Below, one piece after another: positions 37,347-46,768 of a DNA stretch of 64,000 nucleotides. The stretch comes from Martelella mediterranea (GTDB taxonomy: Bacteria; Pseudomonadota; Alphaproteobacteria; Rhizobiales; Rhizobiaceae): contig NZ_SMAR01000017.1 of the NCBI RefSeq assembly GCF_004342225.1, forward strand, positions 1 to 64,000. Reading direction: 5' to 3'. The position numbers and the translations under genes were made by a program. The notes under the pieces are model-generated. The model was not told the origin of the DNA. It did not search any database and saw only the letters and a program-made list of their open reading frames with translations. Position 1 is the stretch's first letter. Each line of letters starts with the position of its first letter.

Positions 37347-37949
37347 ATGGCTTTTGAACTTCCTGAACTGCCCTATGCATATGATGCACTCGCACCATAC
37401 ATGTCGGCTGAGACCCTGGAGTTTCACCACGACAAGCATCACAACACCTATGTGACGACCGGAAACAAGCTGGCTGAAGAAGCTGGTCTGGGAGACCTTC
37501 CCGTCGAAGATGTCATGGTCAAGGCATACGGTTCCAATCAGGCACTCTTCAACAATGCTGCCCAGCACTTCAATCACATGCACTTCTGGAAGTGGATGAA
37601 GAAAGACGGCGGCGGCAACAAGCTTCCGGGTGCTCTGGAAAGCGCATTTGCTTCTGACCTCGGCGGGTTCGACAAGTTCAAGGCTGACTTTACCGCGGCC
37701 GGCGTCGGCCAGTTCGGTTCGGGCTGGGCATGGGTTGCTGTCAAGGATGGCAAGCTTGAAATCATGAAGACACCAAACGGCGAAAACCCGGTTGTTCACG
37801 GCGCCAAGCCGATCCTCGGCGTCGACGTCTGGGAACACTCCTATTACATCGACTACCGCAATGCGCGCCCGAAATATCTTGAAGCTTTTGTCGACAACCT
37901 TATCAACTGGGACTATGTCGCAGAGCTTTACGAAGCTGCAACGAAGTAA
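37347..37949 (+). CDS. sodB: Fe/Mn superoxide dismutase
   Basis: A 200-residue enzyme dismutating superoxide to peroxide and oxygen. Metal ligands are visible: His in EFHHDKHHNTY, His in NNAAQHFNHMHFW, and Asp/His in GVDVWEHSYYIDYRN. The start at 37,347 follows AAAAGGAG; the frame is open six bases earlier. The protein has no signal sequence, so it is cytoplasmic. Discriminating iron from manganese needs residues I cannot judge by eye, although the family resemblance is to FeSOD. A strong bidirectional terminator follows. Confidence 0.95.
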   Translation: MAFELPELPYAYDALAPYMSAETLEFHHDKHHNTYVTTGNKLAEEAGLGDLPVEDVMVKAYGSNQALFNNAAQHFNHMHFWKWMKKDGGGNKLPGALESAFASDLGGFDKFKADFTAAGVGQFGSGWAWVAVKDGKLEIMKTPNGENPVVHGAKPILGVDVWEHSYYIDYRNARPKYLEAFVDNLINWDYVAELYEAATK

Positions 37950-37970
37950 GTCTTCGTTCTCGATTTTCAG

Positions 37971-38001
37971 AAAAAGCCCGGCCACAGCGCCGGGCTTTTT
38001 T
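37971..38001. terminator. Bidirectional terminator between sodB and the DUF6500 gene
   Basis: Arms AAAAAGCCCGGC and GCCGGGCTTTTT around a six-base loop; the A and T runs at both ends allow termination on either strand. Confidence 0.9.
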
Positions 38002-38038
38002 GTTTGATCCTGCGGCCATGCGATCAGAGCACCGCGTT

Positions 38039-38257
38039 TCAAACACCAGACCTGATCATATCGCGGATCTTCACAGCCTTTTCGAAATGATCAAGTTTAT
38101 GGGTTTTAATCCACCATTCTGCCGCTTCCATCAGAAGCTCAGGATCGTCATTTTTGTTGGCAAAGAAGGCATAAAAAGAAAGACCGACCGCCTCGCCTTT
38201 TCTGGCGATCTTCTCTTCGCAAACGGCTATAATCTTTTCACGCAGTTTCGCACGCAT
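38039..38257 (-). CDS. Small DUF6500-like protein
   Basis: A 72-residue soluble protein, highly charged: KLREKIIAVCEEKIARKGEAVGL, then FANKNDDPELLMEAAEWWIKTHK. This fits DUF6500, a small Alphaproteobacterial family of unknown function (assignment from memory). It lies 68 bases upstream of the riboflavin-synthase stop in the same direction, so it could be the last gene of a short transcript starting at ribE. Confidence 0.75.
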   Translation of the reverse strand: MRAKLREKIIAVCEEKIARKGEAVGLSFYAFFANKNDDPELLMEAAEWWIKTHKLDHFEKAVKIRDMIRSGV

Positions 38258-38325
38258 GCGACCTCACCTTCGCAGTTCGCCATTGGCTTGCACACATCTG
38301 AAACGGATGGCCCAGACGTTCGCAT

Positions 38326-38958
38326 TCAGTCGCGCGCGTGAACAAGCCCGGGAAGAACCCGGCTTACCGTCCGCTCAATCACATCGACCAGCACCATGGT
38401 CTGGTGATCGACTTCGATATTGATCGGGTCCCCGGCTGCGTAGTGCGAAAAGGTTGTCTGACGCAGGGTCTCGGGGATAAGATTGATGGTGAAGAGGTTG
38501 TCTTCGACCTCGGCCACGGTGAGGCTGCAGCCGTTTACCGCCAGATACCCACGCGGAAAAATGTACTTTGCCCAGTCTTCGGGAACACGAAAGCGGATCA
38601 GCGCACCATCGTCAGCAATATGAACCTCCTCAAGCACCGCCGTCGTGGCGATGTGACCGGCAATGACATGACCACCGTTTTCGTCAGTCATTTTCGCTGA
38701 ACGTTCGACATTGACGCCATCGCCTTCAGAAAAGCGACGAAGGTTGGTGCGCTCCAGCGTGGCGTTCATGGCATCAAAAGTTACTTTCTGGCCCTCCATG
38801 CCGGTAACGCTGAGACACACGCCCTCCACATTGACGCTGGCACCAATCTTCAGGTCGGTGAGAAGCTCAGGCGTAAATTCAATCGTAAAGGTCCTGCCAC
38901 CGGGATATACCTCGACGGCAACCAGAGGCCGGACAGCCTGCACAATTCCTGTATACAT
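38326..38958 (-). CDS. ribE: Riboflavin synthase (alpha subunit)
   Basis: A 210-residue enzyme that dismutates two 6,7-dimethyl-8-ribityllumazine molecules into riboflavin and the pyrimidinedione precursor. It has two similar lumazine-binding barrels: the N-terminal one begins MYTGIVQAVRPL and contains VEGVCLSVTG; the second contains GHVIAGHIATTA and VNGCSLTVAEVEDNLFTINLIPETL. It resembles the E. coli enzyme. No FMN riboswitch or other rib gene is next to it, so this may be a second riboflavin synthase beside a rib cluster elsewhere. Confidence 0.92.
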   Translation of the reverse strand: MYTGIVQAVRPLVAVEVYPGGRTFTIEFTPELLTDLKIGASVNVEGVCLSVTGMEGQKVTFDAMNATLERTNLRRFSEGDGVNVERSAKMTDENGGHVIAGHIATTAVLEEVHIADDGALIRFRVPEDWAKYIFPRGYLAVNGCSLTVAEVEDNLFTINLIPETLRQTTFSHYAAGDPINIEVDHQTMVLVDVIERTVSRVLPGLVHARD

Positions 38959-39029
38959 TCGAAATAACTCCTGAAACCTCTTTTAAGAAGGCATAGAGCG
39001 GATCAGTTTCAAGGGCAACGCGGATTGCG

Positions 39030-39380
39030 CTATGCCGACCTCTTGAGCGGCAGAGAGAAGGCGTTCTCAAGCGCCAACGACAGCCAGCCGCTCAACTGCT
39101 CATCCGTGCAGTCATCGGCATCGACATGATAGAACCCAGTCATTTTTCGCCCGCCCTGCTCCATTGGTTGCAGGGCACCAAGCCGGGCGGCAGCGTCTTC
39201 ACGTCCCTTGCCAACGCGGAAAAGGTAGTGGCGGATACCGGTTTTCGTACGACTGGCAGCACCCACCATATGGCCATTCACCATGAAACATATGCCACCA
39301 AACATCTTCTTTTCGCTAAGGCCTTCCAGCCCTTCAAGGCGTATCCGAAGACGATGGGCAAGCTCTTCATCAATGGCCAT
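39030..39380 (-). CDS. TfoX/Sxy N-terminal-domain protein
   Basis: A 116-residue protein with the TfoX N-terminal fold: KKMFGGICFMVNGHMV and the later TGFYHVDADDC. Full Sxy proteins of gammaproteobacteria activate competence with CRP, but stand-alone N-terminal domains in Alphaproteobacteria have no known role. It lies 18 bases downstream of the SDR gene stop and is probably co-transcribed with it. Confidence 0.85.
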   Translation of the reverse strand: MAIDEELAHRLRIRLEGLEGLSEKKMFGGICFMVNGHMVGAASRTKTGIRHYLFRVGKGREDAAARLGALQPMEQGGRKMTGFYHVDADDCTDEQLSGWLSLALENAFSLPLKRSA

Positions 39381-39398
39381 GAAAACGCAGTCGCCTCG

Positions 39399-40313
39399 TC
39401 AACTCTTTTTCGCTTTCTTCTCGTCTGCCTTCTCCGCTTCCTTTTCAGGAAATTCCGGTGTGCCTGCCAGAAAACGTGTGAAAGCATGATAATAATCCGG
39501 ATGCCAGCGCGAAAGCGGTGGCCGGTTTTCCACGATATCACCGGCGGCCCATGCGATGCGCTTTTCATCGGTTGCGCGGTCAACCTCTCCATCCGGGCAA
39601 AGAATATAAAAATCGCCTGCATCAAGCCGCTCAAGCATGAAGTCGACAGTCTGTTCCGGCGTCCAGGCGCCGTCCGGTTTTTCCGTCCGGTCACCGGACG
39701 TCAGCGGCGTGAACACAAAACCCGGAACGAAAAGATGAGCGCTGACCTGGCATTTTTCACGGTTCCGCAAATCGTGCTGCAACGCTTCGGTGAACGCCTT
39801 CACTCCAGCCTTGGAAACATTGTAAGCCGGATCGCCGGGCGGGGTGGTAATCCCCTGTTTTGAGCCGGTATTGATGATCACCGCCGGTTCGCCGTGGGCA
39901 ATCATTTCCGGACCGAACAGACGCGTTCCATTGATAATCCCCCAAAGGTTTACATCAATGATGCGCTGCCAGTTGAATTGCTTGCCAAACACGGAACTGC
40001 CGGGCTGAACACCGGCATTGTTCATCAGAACATGAACGTTTCCAAATGTCTGCGATGCCATGCGCTCCAGTTCCTCAAGAGAGGAAAGGTCTGAAACATC
40101 GGTTGGGCAGGCAACAATCAATCCGTCTTTCTCGTTGGCGACAGACTGGAGCGACTGCTCGGCGCGGTTGAGCTTCTCGCCTTTAAGATCGGCAATCACC
40201 ACATTCATTCCAAGCTCTGCAAAGCGCTTTGCTGCCGCATAACCGATGCCGGAAGCCCCGCCGGTTATCACTGCGGTCTTTCCGGGCTTTATCGCTGGAT
40301 GATTGATGTTCAT
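39399..40313 (-). CDS. SDR-family NAD(P)-dependent oxidoreductase
   Basis: A 304-residue short-chain dehydrogenase. The nucleotide-binding motif is TGGASGIG (residues 17-24), followed by NNAG, the catalytic Ser in NTGSKQGI and the YNVSK active-site Tyr/Lys. The final 60 residues are extra to the SDR core and finish in a Lys/Glu/Ala-rich tail (PEKEAEKADEKKAKKS), which is unusual. Substrate not deducible. First gene of a pair with the TfoX-like gene. Confidence 0.9.
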   Translation of the reverse strand: MNINHPAIKPGKTAVITGGASGIGYAAAKRFAELGMNVVIADLKGEKLNRAEQSLQSVANEKDGLIVACPTDVSDLSSLEELERMASQTFGNVHVLMNNAGVQPGSSVFGKQFNWQRIIDVNLWGIINGTRLFGPEMIAHGEPAVIINTGSKQGITTPPGDPAYNVSKAGVKAFTEALQHDLRNREKCQVSAHLFVPGFVFTPLTSGDRTEKPDGAWTPEQTVDFMLERLDAGDFYILCPDGEVDRATDEKRIAWAAGDIVENRPPLSRWHPDYYHAFTRFLAGTPEFPEKEAEKADEKKAKKS

Positions 40314-40595
40314 GGAAAACCTCCATTTTTAGTTGTAGCATCATGTGGGAACGGAAATGCAAAAGTGCAAGCCGGCGCCCAGCCACGCGTTCTCCTCCCG
40401 CAGCTCCCGCCACAAACGGCCCGGACCACAGCGAACGTTTTGTTCAGTTCATGAGATTTTGACGCGCACGCACATAAGTCAAGTCTTTGATTGTGCTTTG
40501 CTGCGCAGTTTTGCTTGCGTGTTATGGCAAAGGCGCTAAAACGAGGCCACAGGAAGGCCCCGAGGGGGCAACAATAAACTGAACTTGGATGACAA

Positions 40596-41816
40596 ATGGC
40601 AACGCATAAAGACGTCAAAAAAGTCGTGCTCGCCTATTCCGGCGGTCTCGATACCTCGATTATTCTGAAATGGCTGCAGACCGAACTTGGTGCGGAAGTC
40701 GTGACTTTCACAGCTGACCTCGGACAGGGCGAAGAGCTGGAACCAGCCCGTCTGAAAGCCGAACAGGCTGGTGTGAAGGAAATCTACATCGAGGATGTGC
40801 GCGAAGAATTCGTTCGTGACTTCGTCTTTCCGATGTTCCGCGCCAATGCCGTCTATGAAGGCGTCTATCTGCTCGGCACATCCATTGCACGTCCGCTGAT
40901 TTCCAAGCGTCTGATTGAAATTGCCAGGGAAACCGGGGCTGATGCCATCGCTCATGGCGCAACAGGCAAGGGCAATGATCAGGTCCGCTTTGAGCTTTCG
41001 GCCTATGCGCTGAACCCCGATATCAAGATCATTGCGCCATGGCGCGACTGGTCGTTCAAGAGCCGTACCGACCTTCTCGAATTCGCTGAAAGCCACCAGA
41101 TCCAGATTTCCAAGAACAAGCGCGGCGAAGCCCCTTTCTCGGTTGACGCCAACCTGCTGCATTCTTCATCGGAAGGCCGTGTTCTTGAAGATCCGGCGAT
41201 TGAAGCACCGGAATATGTACACATGCGCACGGTTTCTCCGGAGGCAGCACCGGACAAACCTACGACTATCAAGATTGGTTTTGAAAAGGGCGATGCCGTT
41301 TCCATCAACGGTGAGCGCATGAGCCCGGCAACGCTTCTGGCCAAGCTGAACGATCTGGGGCGCGACAATGGCATTGGTCGCCTTGATCTCGTGGAAAACC
41401 GCTTCGTAGGCATGAAGTCGCGCGGTATTTACGAAACGCCCGGCGGCACGATCCTGCTTTCCGCTCACCGTGCAATGGAATCGATCACGCTTGACCGCGG
41501 CGCAGCTCACCTTAAAGACGAGCTGATGCCGAAATATGCAGAGCTGATCTATTATGGCTTCTGGTTCTCGCCAGAGCGCTACATGCTTCAGGCGGCCATC
41601 GACAAGAGCCAGGAAAATGTCGAAGGCGAAGTGACCCTGAAGCTCTACAAGGGCAATGTCATCGTCACTGGCCGCGAGAGCGACAAGTCGCTTTATTCGG
41701 AATCGCTCGTGACCTTTGAAGACGACCATGGCGCTTACGATCAGAAAGATGCCGCAGGCTTTATCAAGCTGAATGCGCTGCGCCTGAGAACACTCGCCAA
41801 GCGCGATAACAGCTAA
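40596..41816 (+). CDS. argG: Argininosuccinate synthase
   Basis: A 406-residue cytoplasmic ligase condensing citrulline and aspartate with ATP in arginine synthesis. The N-terminal P-loop-like [14 protein letters not shown] binds ATP; conserved blocks [23 protein letters not shown] and the C-terminal [13 protein letters not shown] are diagnostic. Isolated gene, with its own terminator. The upstream 282-base gap shows no leader peptide or ARG-box that I can recognise. Confidence 0.97.
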   Translation: MATHKDVKKVVLAYSGGLDTSIILKWLQTELGAEVVTFTADLGQGEELEPARLKAEQAGVKEIYIEDVREEFVRDFVFPMFRANAVYEGVYLLGTSIARPLISKRLIEIARETGADAIAHGATGKGNDQVRFELSAYALNPDIKIIAPWRDWSFKSRTDLLEFAESHQIQISKNKRGEAPFSVDANLLHSSSEGRVLEDPAIEAPEYVHMRTVSPEAAPDKPTTIKIGFEKGDAVSINGERMSPATLLAKLNDLGRDNGIGRLDLVENRFVGMKSRGIYETPGGTILLSAHRAMESITLDRGAAHLKDELMPKYAELIYYGFWFSPERYMLQAAIDKSQENVEGEVTLKLYKGNVIVTGRESDKSLYSESLVTFEDDHGAYDQKDAAGFIKLNALRLRTLAKRDNS

Positions 41817-41844
41817 GAAACACTGCCTTATAGCGCGTTGAATG

Positions 41845-41874
41845 AAGCCGGGGCATCGCTGCTCCGGCTTTTTT
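41845..41874 (+). terminator. Rho-independent terminator of argG
   Basis: Stem AAGCCGGGGC/GCTCCGGCTT with one G-T pair, six-base loop, then a T run. It lies 24 bases before the end of the convergent exporter gene. Confidence 0.88.
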
Positions 41875-41898
41875 ATGCGCCACGAAAGACAATTGGCA

Positions 41899-43164
41899 TC
41901 ACTCGCGAATATTCAGGGGTACTGTTTCTTCCCCGCTATTCAGAATGGCGGCCTGAGGAACGTGGCGTTGTGCAAAAGCGAGCCAGACATAAGACAGAAT
42001 AGCAATCAGCCCCATCGACGGTACAACGATCTGAAGCGCAAGAACGGGTGAACCGAGTGCGGCAGCTATGGCGCCGGTCAGAAGGCCGGAACCCATTTGC
42101 ATGAACCCCATCATCGCAGAAGCCGAACCGGCAATATCCGGAAATGGCAGCAGTGCCGCATTGGTCATATAAGGCATAACGAAAGCGATCCCGAAGGCGA
42201 AACAGCCCACAGGCAGCATGACGGAAAGATAGGAGACCGGAAGAACTTCGGTTGAAACAGCCATCGCCGTTGCTGCGCAGCCAATGAAAAACAAACCGAC
42301 AAGCACAAGGCGCTCGGAAGAAAACCAGCGCAACGACAGGCGAAAGACAACAGAGCCGGAAAAATAAAGCCCGGTCTGCATCAGCATGCCGATGCCATAT
42401 TCTGAGGGCGTCATTCCAGCCACCTTGATCAGCACGAAAGGCAGGATCGAGGCCAGTGCGTAAAGCGTGCCCACCGAGGACGCGATTACCATGGACGCAG
42501 CCATGAAGCGGGGGCTGGAGATGATCGAGGCATAGGCAACCGCCAGCGCACGCGGTTCAGCCTTTCCAGGGTCCGGCGTTATCGTTTCCGACATCAGCAT
42601 CAAAACCAGCGACATCATGAAAACACCGAAGGCAACCATCGCCAGAAAAATCGCATACCAACCCGAAACAGCGAGAATGAGCCCACCGATGGTCGGTGCG
42701 ATCGCCGGTCCGACAGTCAGCATAATGCCGATCATATTCATGATCCTTGCAGCTGGTTCTCCCGTAAACTGATCACGCACAATCGCGCGTCCGACGGTCA
42801 GCCCGACAGAAGCGCCAATGCCCTGCACAAGCCGGCCGGCCAGCAGGAAATTGACATTCGGCGCCAGCGCGCAGGCCAGAGAACCGATCAGATAAATCAC
42901 CATGAAAATCAGGACCGCACGCTTGCGGCCAATTGCATCTGAAAGCGGGCCGGAAACCAGCATTGCGAAGGCAAAACCACCGAAGAACAAGGATAGTGAC
43001 ATCTTGATCGCCGCATCCGATGTCTCAAAGGCTTCAGCCAGTGCGGGCATTGCCGGGGTATAAAGCGCCAGCGATACTGGTCCCAGCATCGTCAGCAAAG
43101 CACCGATCAGACTGGTCAGCCCCTCGCTCATCGGGGTCTTGGTGATCGGCGTTTGAGTATCCAT
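41899..43164 (-). CDS. Multidrug efflux MFS transporter (Bcr/CflA-like)
   Basis: A 421-residue twelve-helix permease. The segments SLALYTPAMPALAEAFETS, SGPLSDAIGRKRAVL (motif A), GIGASVGLTVGRAIVRDQF and TVGPAIAPTIGGLI are typical Bcr/CflA features. The start at 43,164 lies after an AGGAAC site. The MarR-type gene upstream on the same strand, with its own operator-like repeat, suggests repressor-controlled efflux. A dispersed palindrome sits between the two genes. Confidence 0.9.
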   Translation of the reverse strand: MDTQTPITKTPMSEGLTSLIGALLTMLGPVSLALYTPAMPALAEAFETSDAAIKMSLSLFFGGFAFAMLVSGPLSDAIGRKRAVLIFMVIYLIGSLACALAPNVNFLLAGRLVQGIGASVGLTVGRAIVRDQFTGEPAARIMNMIGIMLTVGPAIAPTIGGLILAVSGWYAIFLAMVAFGVFMMSLVLMLMSETITPDPGKAEPRALAVAYASIISSPRFMAASMVIASSVGTLYALASILPFVLIKVAGMTPSEYGIGMLMQTGLYFSGSVVFRLSLRWFSSERLVLVGLFFIGCAATAMAVSTEVLPVSYLSVMLPVGCFAFGIAFVMPYMTNAALLPFPDIAGSASAMMGFMQMGSGLLTGAIAAALGSPVLALQIVVPSMGLIAILSYVWLAFAQRHVPQAAILNSGEETVPLNIRE

Positions 43165-43240
43165 AAATTCAGTTCCTGAAATACAATGAAGACCTGCCGC
43201 GGCGACCAAACCGCGACAAGCCATAATCGTCCAACTCTAC

Positions 43241-43281
43241 AGCATCGTGCTTTTTGTATCCGAATGGATGCACGGCGCTCT
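43241..43281. repeat. Dispersed palindromic repeat, copy 2
   Basis: Thirty-one bases from 43,251 match 3148-3178 at 30 positions. The left arm here is AGCATCGTGC, matching the right-hand GCACGGCGCT with two wobbles. It lies between the MarR gene and the efflux gene, where it could act as a processing or partial termination hairpin within their transcript. Confidence 0.78.
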
Positions 43282-43292
43282 GAAATGTGCCT

Positions 43293-43763
43293 TCAGACGG
43301 CTTCAAGCATATCTGCATCAGCTTCACGCCGGGAAACATTTTCCCGCATGATCTTTAACGCGGCGCGCATCGTATCGCATTGCTGCGCGTTAAGGCCGGT
43401 TTGCATTTTTCGGGTCACACGGTCCGAGCATTCACGAATGGCTCTGAGAACCGGTCCGGCTTCATCTGTCGTAATCACACGCTTTGCCCGCCTGTCAGCA
43501 GGGTCACCTTCGCGCACAACCAATCCCGCTGTCTCAAGCTTGTCGAGGTAGCGGCACAGTGTCATAGGCTCAATGCCGAGCTGCTCGGCAATCTCGCTTT
43601 GCCTTGCGCCCTGAAGAGCTGAAACACGAGCCAGTGTGCGGGCTTCACCGGGGGTGATTTCCAGACCCGCCCGCGTAATTTCGCGCTCAAAGGACTGTCG
43701 GAAAAGGCGGGTCACATCAGTCAACAGGAAGCCCAGGCGATTGATATCTGTTTTATTCGTCAT
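43293..43763 (-). CDS. MarR-family transcriptional regulator
   Basis: A 156-residue winged-helix regulator. The DNA-binding core reads LQGARQSEIAEQLGIEPMTLCRYLDKLETAGLVVREGDPADRRAKRV, with the wing basic pair DRR intact. Long dimerisation helices flank it. The start at 43,763 follows AAGGGAAG; a longer frame reaches 43,790. It probably represses itself and the MFS gene downstream through the palindrome at 43,780-43,800, and is released by a phenolic or drug ligand. Confidence 0.9.
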   Translation of the reverse strand: MTNKTDINRLGFLLTDVTRLFRQSFEREITRAGLEITPGEARTLARVSALQGARQSEIAEQLGIEPMTLCRYLDKLETAGLVVREGDPADRRAKRVITTDEAGPVLRAIRECSDRVTRKMQTGLNAQQCDTMRAALKIMRENVSRREADADMLEAV

Positions 43764-43779
43764 TGTATTAACTTCCCTT

Positions 43780-43800
43780 ATAATAAGCAAAACTTATTAT
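43780..43800. promoter_or_regulatory. MarR-type operator candidate
   Basis: Perfect 8-bp inverted repeat ATAATAAG-CAAAA-CTTATTAT just upstream of the MarR gene start. Size, AT-richness and position fit a MarR dimer site. It also lies in front of the divergent peptidase gene. Confidence 0.6.
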
Positions 43801-43899
43801 CACATCTGACAATCTTCAAGCGGTCTTGTGCGAAGACCTGCTATGCGTCAAACACATGCGACAAGAAACCAAACCAGGCACAGGAAGGATCACGCGCCT

Positions 43900-45957
43900 A
43901 TGACCGAAAATTTCAATCAAGCACTGGTTGCGTGGGATGGCTTTTGCGGCCTGCCGCGCTTTGACGCGATCCGGGATGACGACTTCGCACCTGCCTTTGA
44001 ATGGGCTCTTGAAGATCACAACAGGGAAATTTCCGAGATCGCGGAAAATCCTGATGCACCGACCTTTGAAAACACCATCGATGCGCTGGAAATCTCCGGT
44101 GATCCGCTCTCACGTGTGACCTCGGTCTTCTTCAACAAAGCAGGCGCAGATACCAATCCTGTGATCCAGAATCTGGAGCGTGAAATCGCACCCAGACTTT
44201 CGGCTCACTATTCAAAAATCGCGGCCAACAAGTCGCTATTCCAGCGCATTGACACCTTGTGGCAGGCCCGCACCGAACTCAATCTGACAGGTGAGCAGAC
44301 ACGCGTTCTGGAACGCCACTGGAAAGGCCTCGTCAAATCCGGTGCCAGACTCCAGGCAAAAGAGCAGGATCGGCTGGCCGCAATCAATCAGCGGCTAGCG
44401 GAGCTGGGAACCAGTTTCGGCCAGAACGTTCTAGCCGATGAAAGCGGCTGGGCGATGTTTCTGAGCGATGAGGCCGACCTTGAAGGTCTTCCGGATTTTC
44501 TGATCGATGCGATGGCCGCGGCTGCCAGCGAGCGCGACCGGGAAGGCGCTTACGCCGTCACGCTTTCACGCTCTATCATTGAACCCTTTTTAACCTTTTC
44601 GGCGAGACGCGATCTCAGGGAGAAAGCCTTCAAAGCCTGGACGGCACGCGGAATTTCCGGTGGTGAGCACGACAATACCGGTATCATGCGTGAAACGCTG
44701 GCACTGCGTGATGAGAAGGCAAAGTTGCTCGGTTATGAAAACTTCGCCGCTTTGAAGCTGGACAACACCATGGCCAAGAAAGCCGAACGTGTCGATGACC
44801 TCCTGCTCAATGTCTGGGAAAAGGCTGTCAAAGCAGCCCAATCGGATCAGGCTGAGCTGCAGGCACTGGTGCAGGAAGAGGGCGCCAATCACGATATCGA
44901 GGCGTGGGACTGGCGCTATTATGCAGAAAAGCTGAAAGGCAAGAAATTTGACTTTTCCGAAAGCGAGGTAAAACCTTATCTCCAGCTGGAAAACATACTG
45001 GATGCCTGCTTTGCCGTTGCTGAAAAGCTATACGGCATTCGCGCCGTCGCCCGGCCGGATGAAAAGGCCTATCATCCCGATGTGCGTGTTTTTGAAATCC
45101 GCGATGAAAACGACATGCTGAAAGCGATTTTTCTCGGCGATTATTTCAACCGCGCATCGAAGCGTTCCGGCGCATGGATGAGTGCGTTCCAAAGCCAGCA
45201 CAAGCTAACGCTTAAGAATGGCCGTAAAGGCGAATTGCCGATCATCTATAACGTGTGCAACTTCGCCAAACCGGCAGAGGGAAAGCCGGCACTTCTGTCA
45301 CTGGACGATGCCCGCACCCTGTTTCACGAGTTCGGTCATGCGCTGCACGGCATGCTGTCCGATGTGACCTATCCTTCGGTTTCTGGAACCGGCGTCGACC
45401 GCGATTTCGTGGAGCTGCCCTCGCAGCTTAATGAACACTGGCTGACCGTGCCGTCTGTTCTGCAAAAATACGCTCTGCACTACAAAACCGGCGAGGCAAT
45501 GCCGGAAGCCCTGATGAACAAGGTGCTGGATGCGGCAACCTTCAATCAGGCGTTCGCGACGATTGAATATACTGCTTCGGCTATCGTCGATATGCGGCTG
45601 CACACGGAAGCAGCGCCGCCGGAAGACCCCGTTGCCTTCCAGGGCAAAACGCTCGAAGCGCTGAACATGCCAAACGCGATCGTTATGCGTCACGCCATTC
45701 CGCACTTCCTGCATATCTTTTCAGGGGATGGTTATGCGGCAGGATACTATTCCTATATGTGGTCGGAAGTCCTTGATGCCGATGCGTTTGAGGCTTTTGA
45801 GGAAACCGGCGATGCTTTCAATTCTGAAATCGCTGAAAAGCTCAAAACCCACATACTGACCAAGGGTGGCTCGGTTGATGCGGAAGAGGCTTATCGCGCT
45901 TTCCGTGGTAAAATGCCGGGACCGGAGGCTATGCTGAAGGGCCGCGGACTTATTTAG
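43900..45957 (+). CDS. M3-family oligopeptidase (PrlC/Dcp-like)
   Basis: A 685-residue cytoplasmic zinc metallopeptidase. The zinc motif is LFHEFGHALHG (HExxH), with a third ligand expected in the ELPSQLNEHW stretch. The GLPRFDAIRDDDFAPAFEWALEDH N-terminus and YNVCNFAKP block place it with oligopeptidase A and dipeptidyl carboxypeptidase. The start at 43,900 lies after AGGAAGGA; an upstream in-frame ATG is ignored. It clears signal peptides and short peptides. Its stop codon lies in a palindromic repeat. Confidence 0.93.
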   Translation: MTENFNQALVAWDGFCGLPRFDAIRDDDFAPAFEWALEDHNREISEIAENPDAPTFENTIDALEISGDPLSRVTSVFFNKAGADTNPVIQNLEREIAPRLSAHYSKIAANKSLFQRIDTLWQARTELNLTGEQTRVLERHWKGLVKSGARLQAKEQDRLAAINQRLAELGTSFGQNVLADESGWAMFLSDEADLEGLPDFLIDAMAAAASERDREGAYAVTLSRSIIEPFLTFSARRDLREKAFKAWTARGISGGEHDNTGIMRETLALRDEKAKLLGYENFAALKLDNTMAKKAERVDDLLLNVWEKAVKAAQSDQAELQALVQEEGANHDIEAWDWRYYAEKLKGKKFDFSESEVKPYLQLENILDACFAVAEKLYGIRAVARPDEKAYHPDVRVFEIRDENDMLKAIFLGDYFNRASKRSGAWMSAFQSQHKLTLKNGRKGELPIIYNVCNFAKPAEGKPALLSLDDARTLFHEFGHALHGMLSDVTYPSVSGTGVDRDFVELPSQLNEHWLTVPSVLQKYALHYKTGEAMPEALMNKVLDAATFNQAFATIEYTASAIVDMRLHTEAAPPEDPVAFQGKTLEALNMPNAIVMRHAIPHFLHIFSGDGYAAGYYSYMWSEVLDADAFEAFEETGDAFNSEIAEKLKTHILTKGGSVDAEEAYRAFRGKMPGPEAMLKGRGLI

Positions 45958-46060
45958 AGCGGTTCCGCCTTTCATGGAAACGCGCAACCGCTCTATCTCT
46001 TTGTTTTGACGCATTTTCGCGGACATCAGATGTTTCCACCTGACTGCGAAATGCTCCAGA
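45955..46060. repeat. Composite intergenic palindromic repeat
   Basis: Starts with TAGAGCGGTT ... AACCGCTCTA (10-bp arms, 45,955-45,995) and continues with CGCATTTTCGCGGACATCAG and GAAATGCTCCAG. I recognise this arrangement from Brucella-group intergenic repeats. It begins on the M3 peptidase stop codon. The remaining gap to 46,336 holds only a third dispersed palindrome and the yjdM promoter region. Confidence 0.7.
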
Positions 46061-46169
46061 TCAGAACGAATAGAGAGACCGACACAGCGGGCAGTGGGAG
46101 AAATACCAGCTTTTTCTCACTTCCTGAAAACCGTGTTTTCTCTCGACACCAAAACGCGGGGTCACTACT

Positions 46170-46206
46170 ACAGCATCGTGCAGACGAATGGATGCACGGT
46201 GCTCTA
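46170..46206. repeat. Dispersed palindromic repeat, copy 3 (diverged)
   Basis: Arms AGCATCGTGCA and TGCACGGTGCT (one G-T pair) around a short loop. Shares GAATGGATGCACGG and the ends with copies 1 and 2, but has a shortened left half. Confidence 0.7.
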
Positions 46207-46336
46207 AGTTGCAAAGCTTAAACGCTACAGTGAAAACAGCAGCGCCGGCTTGACCCAAAACACCGGAACAGACAGGCAGTTTCATTCCGCTCACAAGTGT
46301 CTGAATGAACAATCCTCCTTTCGCAAAGGAACCATG

Positions 46337-46669
46337 ATGAGCGAATTACCACCCTGCCCTCAATGCCAGTCACCCTATACCTACGAAGATGGCGCGCTTC
46401 TGATCTGTCCCGAATGCGGCCATGAGTGGTCGGCAGAAATGGCTGAGGAGGGCGCACCTGCCTATGTCGATGCCAACGGGAATACCCTGAATGATGGTGA
46501 TACTGTCACCCTGATCAAAGACCTGAAAATCAAGGGTTCATCGCAGGTCATCAAAGTTGGCACCAAGGTCAAAAATATTCACCTTGTTGAGGGAGACCAC
46601 GACATTGACTGCAAGGTCGATGGCATCGGTGCCATGAAACTGAAGTCAGAATTCGTTCGCAAAGTCTGA
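46337..46669 (+). CDS. yjdM: Zinc-ribbon protein YjdM (PhnA-like)
   Basis: A 110-residue protein. The N-terminal zinc ribbon is CPQC...CPEC; the C-terminal half holds [28 protein letters not shown], the conserved PhnA/YjdM barrel. Despite the old phosphonoacetate-hydrolase name, the function is unknown. The start at 46,337 has AAAGGA at correct spacing; an ATG three bases earlier is also possible. A terminator follows. Confidence 0.9.
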   Translation: MSELPPCPQCQSPYTYEDGALLICPECGHEWSAEMAEEGAPAYVDANGNTLNDGDTVTLIKDLKIKGSSQVIKVGTKVKNIHLVEGDHDIDCKVDGIGAMKLKSEFVRKV

Positions 46670-46723
46670 TCGCGTACCAATACCTGACCAGGCAACAAAG
46701 ATGCCGTTCTTCTGCCGGAACAG

Positions 46724-46764
46724 CAAAAGCCTTGCGGTGAATAGCCCGCAAGGCTCATTTTTTT
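46724..46764. terminator. Terminator between yjdM and fdhA
   Basis: AGCCTTGCGG/CCGCAAGGCT stem with an eight-base loop followed by a run of seven T; an A run precedes it, so it can serve the convergent fdhA transcript too. Confidence 0.88.
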
Positions 46765-46768
46765 CAAA

